In this document: piece by piece, positions 1 through 4,558 of the stretch | Layout of the letters: each line of letters opens with the position of its first letter | How positions within the stretch are numbered: the stretch's first letter is position 1 | From: an uncultured Ruminococcus sp. | Lineage (GTDB): Bacteria > Bacillota > Clostridia > Oscillospirales > Acutalibacteraceae | Assembly: GCA_902773035.1 (NCBI GenBank) | Contig: CACYDB010000034.1 | Location: forward strand, 1 to 7,168 | Direction: 5' to 3' | Length of the DNA: 7,168 nt | Notes under the pieces: generated by a model | Database searches by the model: none | Told to the model about the DNA's origin: nothing | Seen by the model: the letters and a program-made list of their open reading frames with translations, nothing else | Translations under genes and position numbers: made by a program

Positions 1-826
1 GGCTATGCGCGGAAAGCTCAGCAAGGACGGCGGAACTAACGCGGCTGAGGCGATTATGACCACCGATACCGTCAAAAAGGAAATGGCTATGACTATGACC
101 CTCGGCGGCAAGACCGTCACGATCGGCGGCATAGCCAAGGGCAGCGGTATGATACATATCAATATGGGAACGATGCTCTCATTTGTCACTACCGACGCGG
201 CGGTTTCAAGCGAAATGCTCGAGGAAGCTCTGCGCGAGGCGGTCGAGGACAGCTACAATATGGTCAGCGTGGACGGCGATACCTCCACAAACGATACGCT
301 CGCCATTATGGCTTCGGGCAAGGCGGGCAATCCCGAAATCACCGAAAAGAATGAGGATTATAAAGTTTTTGTCGAAGGGCTCACCGAGGCGTTCAGAAAG
401 CTCGCAAAGAAGCTCGCTTCCGACGGCGAGGGCGCTACAAAGCTGTTAGTCTGCAAGGTCAGCAGAGCTAAGTCCAAGCCCGACGCGGTCAAGGTCAGCA
501 AGAGCATTATCTGCTCCAGCCTCCTGAAAGCCGCGATGTTCGGCGCCGACGCCAACTGGGGAAGGGTTCTCTGCGCGATCGGCTACAGCGGAGCCGACGT
601 TGACGTTAAGAAGGTAGGCGTTAGCTTTAAGTCCGACAAGGGCGAGATCAGCGTCTGTGAAAACGGCGCGGGAATCCCGTTCAGCGAGGAAAAGGCAAAG
701 GAGATCCTGCTCGAAAACGAAATTGAGATAATCGTGACTCTCGGAGACGGCGAAGCTTACGCGGAAGCCTACGGTTGCGATCTGACATACGATTATGTTA
801 AAATAAACGGAGATTATAGGACTTAG
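1..826 (+). CDS. argJ: ArgJ, glutamate N-acetyltransferase / ornithine acetyltransferase (5' end outside window)
   Basis: ArgJ transfers the acetyl group from N-acetylornithine to glutamate, closing the cyclic arginine pathway in the cytoplasm; bifunctional forms also use acetyl-CoA. The frame is open to the left edge (GCT just before the ATG at 5), so about the last 273 residues of a usual ~400 are present and that ATG is internal. Numbering from it, an AIMTTDT block lies at 17-23, the autocleavage region GSGMI-HINMGTML at 46-58 with the nucleophile Thr56 (codon 170-172), a TNDT block near 95-98, GADANWGR near 179-186, and the typical C-terminus ending YVKINGDYRT. The family precursor is cut just before this Thr into alpha and beta chains. 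Here the residue before it is Gly55 rather than the more familiar Ala. The TAG stop is also the first triplet of a 7-bp repeat array. Identity is secure; mono- versus bifunctionality cannot be read from sequence. Confidence 0.97.
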   Translation, partial: AMRGKLSKDGGTNAAEAIMTTDTVKKEMAMTMTLGGKTVTIGGIAKGSGMIHINMGTMLSFVTTDAAVSSEMLEEALREAVEDSYNMVSVDGDTSTNDTLAIMASGKAGNPEITEKNEDYKVFVEGLTEAFRKLAKKLASDGEGATKLLVCKVSRAKSKPDAVKVSKSIICSSLLKAAMFGADANWGRVLCAIGYSGADVDVKKVGVSFKSDKGEISVCENGAGIPFSEEKAKEILLENEIEIIVTLGDGEAYAEAYGCDLTYDYVKINGDYRT

Positions 827-879
827 TGGCTAGTGGTTAGTGGTTAGTGGCTAGTGGATAGTTGTAAGTGATAAGTGAT
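824..879. repeat. Degenerate tandem array of 7-bp units between argJ and argB
   Basis: Read in phase from the argJ stop codon, the units are TAGTGGC, TAGTGGT, TAGTGGT, TAGTGGC, TAGTGGA, TAGTTGT, AAGTGAT, AAGTGAT, followed by a broken AAGCACA. The first five differ only in the last base, and similarity to the first unit decays toward argB. Because 7 is not a multiple of 3, the TAG moves one frame per unit, giving stops in all three forward frames. On the reverse strand the unit junctions read TAA or TAG, which also covers all frames. The array fills most of the only sizeable gap inside the operon. It has no inverted symmetry, so it is not a terminator or hairpin. Its function, if any, is unknown; it may simply be a small variable-number repeat. 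Confidence 0.9.
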
Positions 880-897
880 AAGCACACTGAGTTTGAC

Positions 898-903
898 GAG
901 GAG
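898..903 (+). promoter_or_regulatory. Ribosome binding site that fixes the argB start
   Basis: GAGGAG lies 10 nt before the ATG at 914. This favours that ATG over the in-frame GTG at 875, which lies inside the 7-bp array and has no Shine-Dalgarno sequence. The sequence after it (ATATAAA) resembles the spacer before the next gene's start. Confidence 0.8.
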
Positions 904-913
904 ATATAAAAAA

Positions 914-1765
914 ATGGATAATAATAAGAGAGCTGAAATACTGATTCAGGCTATGCCGTATATTCAGGAGCATACCGGAAAAACGATCGTCGTCAAGTAC
1001 GGCGGCAACGCTATGCTCAACGAGGAACTCAAAAACGCCGTTATGAGCGACATAGTGCTTATGCAGCTTGTCGGAATCAACGTCGTACTCGTTCACGGCG
1101 GAGGTCCCGAGATCAACTCAATGCTCAAAAAGACGGGTAAAAAATCCGAATTTAAGGACGGTCTCCGCGTCACTGACAAGGAGACGATCGACATAGTTCA
1201 GCAGGTTCTTGCGGGCAAGGTCAACAAAAGCCTCGTTCAGCACCTCACCCTCAGCGGCGGCAGAGCTATCGGACTTTGCGGCCTTGACGGCAAAATGCTT
1301 ATGGCTGAAAAGCTTGACTCCGAGCACGACTTAGGCTTCGTCGGCGAAATCAGCAAGGTCAATCCGCTCATCATTATGGACAGCATAAAGAACGGCTATA
1401 TCCCCGTAATTTCTACGATCGCGGGCGGTGAAAACGGCGAGGTTTACAACATCAACGCCGATTTAGCCGCGGCAAGAATCGCCGCCAAGCTCGGCGCGAA
1501 GAAGCTTATCCTGATGACCGATATCCGCGGACTTCTCCGCGACGTCAACGACGAGGATACGCTGATTTCAACAGTAAACGTCAGCGAGGTTCCCCTGCTC
1601 AAGAAAGACGGCATAATCAAGGGCGGTATGATCCCGAAAATCGACTGCTGTGTTGAGGCGGTCAGAAGCGGCGTAAAGCGCGCTCATATCCTCGACGGAA
1701 GGTTGAAGCACTCGATACTGCTCGAGCTCTTCTCCGACGAGGGAATCGGAACAATGCTCTACTGA
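914..1765 (+). CDS. argB: Acetylglutamate kinase, predicted arginine-sensitive type
   Basis: ArgB phosphorylates N-acetyl-L-glutamate with ATP, the second step to ornithine, in the cytoplasm. The 283-residue protein is a single amino-acid-kinase domain. Lys28 in KYGGNAM and the Gly-rich HGGGPEIN loop (61-68) belong to the phosphate site, GLRVT at 83-87 to the acetylglutamate site, NINADLAAARIA (179-190) to the substrate/nucleotide region, and GGMIPK (237-242) holds the conserved Lys242. The N-terminal extension (about 3-20, an RAEILIQAMPYIQEH-type helix) and the C-terminal HS-LLE-F-DEGIGTM pattern (266-281) are typical of hexameric, arginine-inhibited kinases; the shorter ~258-residue enterobacterial dimer lacks that helix. 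End-product inhibition is therefore inferred. The ATG at 914 is chosen for its ribosome binding site and fit to family N-termini. A GTG at 875 would add 13 unlikely residues. The next gene begins 14 nt after the stop. Confidence 0.97.
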   Translation: MDNNKRAEILIQAMPYIQEHTGKTIVVKYGGNAMLNEELKNAVMSDIVLMQLVGINVVLVHGGGPEINSMLKKTGKKSEFKDGLRVTDKETIDIVQQVLAGKVNKSLVQHLTLSGGRAIGLCGLDGKMLMAEKLDSEHDLGFVGEISKVNPLIIMDSIKNGYIPVISTIAGGENGEVYNINADLAAARIAAKLGAKKLILMTDIRGLLRDVNDEDTLISTVNVSEVPLLKKDGIIKGGMIPKIDCCVEAVRSGVKRAHILDGRLKHSILLELFSDEGIGTMLY

Positions 1766-1767
1766 TC

Positions 1768-1772
1768 GGGAG
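1768..1772 (+). promoter_or_regulatory. Ribosome binding site of the GNAT gene
   Basis: GGGAG lies 7 nt before the ATG at 1780, inside the 14-nt argB-GNAT gap. It supports translation of the GNAT gene from the arg transcript. The GGAGATATAAAA context closely resembles that before argB. Confidence 0.7.
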
Positions 1773-1779
1773 ATATAAA

Positions 1780-2193
1780 ATGATAATAAGGTGTATGAAA
1801 ATTGAGGACTACGACGAGATTTTTGATATGTGGCAGATCACCTCGCGGCGCGCGCTCGACAGCGCTGATTCACGGGAGAATATCAGCCGCTATCTCACGC
1901 GCAACCCCGGAATGAGTATGGTAGCCGTGGCGGACGGAAAAATCGTCGGCACGGTGCTCGCGGGACACGACGGCAGAGTCGGGTTTATTCATCATATGGC
2001 GGTTCACCCCGACTACAGAAGAAAGCATATCGGAAAAATGCTCGCAGGTGAAGCTATGAACAGAATCGCCGCCGACGGCATTGAAAAAATGCAGATTTAC
2101 TGCTATATCGACAACGCGATGGGGCAGAGCTTCTGGAACAGTCTGGGCTTCAACAAAACCGACAATATACTATTTTACAAGGACTTGAAATAA
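1780..2193 (+). CDS. GNAT-family N-acetyltransferase inside the arg operon (YpeA-like or short NAGS candidate)
   Basis: A 137-residue single-domain GNAT protein, expected to move an acetyl group from acetyl-CoA to an amine. Strand beta4 and the CoA loop are seen as HHMAVHPDYRRKHIG (71-85) followed by a helix; the late block with Asn112, Trp119 and LGF (122-124) matches the usual N..A..FY...GF pattern. GTVLAGHDGR near 57-66 recalls the YpeA subgroup. The CoA loop is normally R-x-x-G-x-G/A, but here the first Gly is His83. The gene sits 14 nt after argB and its TAA shares one base with the argD ATG, so it is co-expressed with the pathway. That position suggests a substrate such as glutamate (a short ArgA-like N-acetylglutamate synthase) or another pathway amine. 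This is inference from context only, because ArgJ already supplies acetylglutamate. It could equally be an unrelated acetyltransferase such as a protein or small-molecule acetylase. Fold confidence is high; substrate confidence is low. Confidence 0.9.
   Translation: MIIRCMKIEDYDEIFDMWQITSRRALDSADSRENISRYLTRNPGMSMVAVADGKIVGTVLAGHDGRVGFIHHMAVHPDYRRKHIGKMLAGEAMNRIAADGIEKMQIYCYIDNAMGQSFWNSLGFNKTDNILFYKDLK
2179..2183 (+). promoter_or_regulatory. Ribosome binding site of argD, inside the GNAT coding end
   Basis: AAGGA lies 9 nt before the argD ATG and within the last codons of the GNAT gene. Together with the TAATG junction (stop 2191-2193, start 2193-2195) it indicates translational coupling. Confidence 0.7.
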
Positions 2194-3359
2194 TGAATAC
2201 AAAGGAACTTGACAACAATTACATAATGCATACCTACGGACGCTACGACGTCGCGCTCAAAAGCGGCAAGGGCTGTACCGCCTACGACGAGGACGGCAAG
2301 CGTTACCTCGACGTAAGCTCGGGTATCGGAGTAAATTCACTGGGCTACTGTGACGACGGCTGGGTAAAGGCGGTAAGCGCTCAGGCGGCTGAGATCCAGC
2401 ATATGAGCAACTATTTCTACTGCGGTCAGGCGTCACGCCTCGCCGAAAAGCTCTGTACCCTCACGGGACTTTCCAAGGTATGCTTCTCAAACAGCGGAGC
2501 TGAGGCTAACGAGTGCGCCATTAAGGTCGCGCGTAAGTACAGCTTTGATAAATACGGCAAGGGCAGGGACGAGATCATCTCACTTCACGACTCCTTCCAC
2601 GGCAGGACGGTGACAACTCTCTCGGCTACGGGTCAGGATGTTTTCCACAATTATTTCTTCCCGTTCACCGAGGGCTTTAAATACGCCGACGCCGATATTG
2701 AGAGCGTAAAATCCCTGATAAGCGATAAAACCTGCGCCGTGCTTATAGAGTGCGTTCAGGGCGAGGGCGGAGTGAATATTCTCGATAAGGACTTTGTTAA
2801 AGAGTTAAGACAGCTCTGCGACGAGAAGGATATTCTCCTGATTGCCGACGAGGTTCAGACAGGTATCGGCAGAACGGGCAAGCTCTACTGCTTTGAAAAT
2901 TACGACATCACTCCCGACCTTGTGACCTCGGCAAAGGGTTTAGGCGGAGGACTTCCCATCGGCGTATGCCTGTGCAATAAGAAGCTTGAGGATGTTATGC
3001 AGCCCTCGACTCACGGCTCGACCTTCGCGGCGAATCCCGTCGTATGCGCAGGCGCGAACTATGTGCTCGACACAGTCGCGGATAGAGCCTTCCTCGATGA
3101 AGTCAACAAAAAGGGAGAGTATCTCAAAGAAAAGCTCCTGAAGCTCGACGGCGTAAAATCCGTGCGTAACCTCGGACTTATGGTCGGCATTGAGCTTGAG
3201 GACGGAGACGCTCACGAGGTAGCCCTCAGATGCGTTAAAAACGGACTTTTGATTATTACGGCGAAGTCACTTCTCAGAATGCTTCCGCCGCTCAATATAA
3301 CCTACAGCGAGCTCGACGAGGCTGTAGAAATTTTAGCAAAAACACTTAAGGAGGAATAG
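2193..3359 (+). CDS. argD: Acetylornithine aminotransferase (PLP-dependent)
   Basis: ArgD converts N-acetylglutamate 5-semialdehyde plus glutamate to N-acetylornithine and 2-oxoglutarate; many members also act on succinyl-diaminopimelate. The 388-residue length is normal for class-III aminotransferases. Visible landmarks are SNSGAEAN (99-106) for cofactor phosphate, FHGRT (135-139), EGG near 191-193, the ADEVQTGIGRTGK block (218-230) whose Asp219 pairs with the pyridine nitrogen, Lys248 in SAKGLGGGLPIG as the Schiff-base lysine, HGSTFAANP (274-282), and Arg362 in LRMLPPL as the expected carboxylate-binding residue. All key residues are present. Related ornithine or GABA aminotransferases share this fold, but the shorter length and position between argB and argF make ArgD by far the best call. 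The start overlaps the preceding stop by one base, and argF starts 3 nt after the stop. Confidence 0.97.
   Translation: MNTKELDNNYIMHTYGRYDVALKSGKGCTAYDEDGKRYLDVSSGIGVNSLGYCDDGWVKAVSAQAAEIQHMSNYFYCGQASRLAEKLCTLTGLSKVCFSNSGAEANECAIKVARKYSFDKYGKGRDEIISLHDSFHGRTVTTLSATGQDVFHNYFFPFTEGFKYADADIESVKSLISDKTCAVLIECVQGEGGVNILDKDFVKELRQLCDEKDILLIADEVQTGIGRTGKLYCFENYDITPDLVTSAKGLGGGLPIGVCLCNKKLEDVMQPSTHGSTFAANPVVCAGANYVLDTVADRAFLDEVNKKGEYLKEKLLKLDGVKSVRNLGLMVGIELEDGDAHEVALRCVKNGLLIITAKSLLRMLPPLNITYSELDEAVEILAKTLKEE
3348..3354 (+). promoter_or_regulatory. Strong ribosome binding site of argF, overlapping the argD 3' end
   Basis: AAGGAGG, a perfect Shine-Dalgarno core, lies 8 nt before the argF ATG and inside the last codons of argD. 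It is the strongest ribosome binding site in the operon, so argF may be translated well relative to its neighbours. Confidence 0.85.
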
Positions 3360-3362
3360 AAA

Positions 3363-4271
3363 ATGAAACACTTACTTAAACTCGAGGACTGGACAAGCGA
3401 GGAGATCATCGAGGCGTTAAACCTCGCCGACCAGCTTAAATATGAGCAGAAGCATGGTATCGAGCATAAGATCCTTGCAGGCAAGACGCTCGGAATGATT
3501 TTTGAAAAGGCGTCAACACGTACCCGCGTATCCTTTGAGGTCGGTATGACTCAGCTCGGCGGTTATCCGCTGTTCCTGTCATCCAATGACTTGCAGATAG
3601 GCAGGGGCGAGCCTGTTCAGGATACAGCCCGCGTACTCTCACGCTTCATAGACGGAATTATGATCCGTACCTTTGAGCAGAAGGAGGTCGAGGATCTGGC
3701 TGAGTACGGCTCGATCCCGATTATCAACGGCCTTACGGACTACTGTCATCCCTGTCAGGTTCTCGCGGACTTAATGACGATCCGTGAGGTCAAGGGTAAG
3801 CTCGAGGGACTCAAAATGTGCTTTATCGGCGACGGAAACAATATGATGAACTCCCTCATCGTAGGAGCTTTGAGGACGGGAATGAGCATTTCCGTAGCCT
3901 GCCCCGAGGGTTACGAGCCTCCCAAGCACATTATCGAGTTCGCCGAGAGCTTCGGCGATAAGTTCGAGATGGTACGCAAGCCTCTTGAAGCCGCGAAGAA
4001 CGCAGACGTGGTTCTCACTGACGTATGGGCTTCAATGGGTCAGGAGGAAGAGCAGAAGATCCGCGCCGCAGCCTTTGAGGGCTATCAGGTCAACGACGAG
4101 CTTATGGCTGTCACAAACGAGGGCGCGATGGTGCTCCATTGTCTGCCTGCGCACAGGGGAGAGGAAATCACCGCCGAGGTATTTGAGGCTCACGCCGACG
4201 AGATATTCGAGGAAGCAGAGAACCGTCTCCACGCTCAGAAGGCTGTGCTCGTAAAGTGCTTTACCTCGTGA
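3363..4271 (+). CDS. argF: Ornithine carbamoyltransferase
   Basis: ArgF condenses carbamoyl phosphate with ornithine to give citrulline and phosphate; the enzyme is normally a cytoplasmic trimer. The 302-residue protein has the two-domain carbamoyltransferase layout. The carbamoyl-phosphate loop STRTR is at 51-55 and GEPVQDTARVLSR at 82-94; HPCQ at 129-132 contributes to the phosphate/carbonyl site. In the ornithine domain, GDGNN lies at 156-160, the DVWASMG motif at 220-226 (SMG being the signature that separates OTC from aspartate carbamoyltransferase), and HCLPAHRG at 259-266 holds the catalytic Cys260. Nothing essential is missing. A catabolic role (ArcB) is less likely because the neighbours are biosynthetic. 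It is the last gene of the operon: its stop is 47 nt before a strong intrinsic terminator. Confidence 0.98.
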   Translation: MKHLLKLEDWTSEEIIEALNLADQLKYEQKHGIEHKILAGKTLGMIFEKASTRTRVSFEVGMTQLGGYPLFLSSNDLQIGRGEPVQDTARVLSRFIDGIMIRTFEQKEVEDLAEYGSIPIINGLTDYCHPCQVLADLMTIREVKGKLEGLKMCFIGDGNNMMNSLIVGALRTGMSISVACPEGYEPPKHIIEFAESFGDKFEMVRKPLEAAKNADVVLTDVWASMGQEEEQKIRAAAFEGYQVNDELMAVTNEGAMVLHCLPAHRGEEITAEVFEAHADEIFEEAENRLHAQKAVLVKCFTS

Positions 4272-4318
4272 TTTTTATCTCGGGAAAACAGGTTTAAAAT
4301 AATACAAAATTTAATGTT

Positions 4319-4356
4319 CGACGGTATCAATGATGAATTGGTGCCGTCGTTTTTTT
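4319..4356 (+). terminator. Rho-independent terminator of the arg operon
   Basis: A 12-bp stem (4319-4330 with 4338-4349) closes a 7-nt loop (TGATGAA). Ten pairs are Watson-Crick and two are G-U wobbles. Seven T residues follow directly (4350-4356). There is no A-run directly before the stem, so it looks one-directional, serving the arg operon only. Confidence 0.92.
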
Positions 4357-4420
4357 CGCGCAAATAGATATAAAAGGGAATCGCTCCTTGTGCACCTTGC
4401 ATAAATATCGGCTTGTATTT

Positions 4421-4449
4421 TTGGTGAGTAATTCTTCCGGTTTTATGAT
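4421..4449 (+). promoter_or_regulatory. Candidate sigma-A promoter of the secreted-protein gene
   Basis: TATGAT (4444-4449) is a good -10 box. TTGGTG (4421-4426), exactly 17 nt upstream of it, is a weak -35 that keeps only the leading TTG. The spacing and the position between the operon terminator and the next start fit a promoter with a leader of about 30 nt. An overlapping TAGAAT at 4449-4454 could be an alternative -10 but has no -35 at the right distance. No operator-like inverted repeat was seen in the rest of the 4357-4486 gap. Confidence 0.5.
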
Positions 4450-4471
4450 AGAATATTTATAATAACACTTT

Positions 4472-4478
4472 AGGAGAG
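4472..4478 (+). promoter_or_regulatory. Ribosome binding site of the secreted-protein gene
   Basis: AGGAGAG lies 8 nt before the ATG at 4487 (10 nt counted from GGAG). It supports this start, which also begins a textbook Sec signal peptide. Confidence 0.8.
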
Positions 4479-4486
4479 AAAAGCGT

Positions 4487-4558
4487 ATGAAAAAGTTCAT
4501 AGCAGTTTTTTTATCATTAATAATGGCGGCATCGGTGTTTACAGTCAGCGCCTCCGCA
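4487..4558 (+). other. Sec signal peptide coding segment
   Basis: Codons 1-24 give a short basic N-region (MKK), a hydrophobic core of about 15 residues and a small-residue ASA end at 22-24. Predicted signal peptidase I cleavage is between Ala24 and Glu25. A Ser-rich, acidic start of the mature protein follows. Confidence 0.9.

Noticed and set aside
5..7. ATG at 5 as the true start of the first gene
   Set aside because: The frame is open to the window edge and ArgJ proteins have roughly 130 more residues upstream; this ATG is internal.
824..879. 7-bp array as a CRISPR array, attachment site or terminator
   Set aside because: Units are contiguous with no spacers, there is no inverted repeat or T-run, and no integrase or cas gene is near.
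875..913. GTG at 875 as an upstream start of argB, adding 13 residues
   Set aside because: It lies inside the 7-bp array, has no Shine-Dalgarno sequence, and the ATG at 914 has GAGGAG at proper distance and matches family N-termini.
827..913. ArgR operator (ARG box), T-box or riboswitch between argJ and argB
   Set aside because: No AT-rich imperfect ARG-box palindrome or leader-like stem set was seen; any operon control site should lie upstream of the window.
2940..3215. Minus-strand open frame antisense to argD
   Set aside because: argD is intact with all its motifs in the plus frame; the antisense frame has no motif support.
4371..4400. Possible small hairpin (AAGG/CCTT) and GTGCAC palindrome before the promoter
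   Set aside because: The pairing is only 4-6 bp with no supporting context, well within chance.
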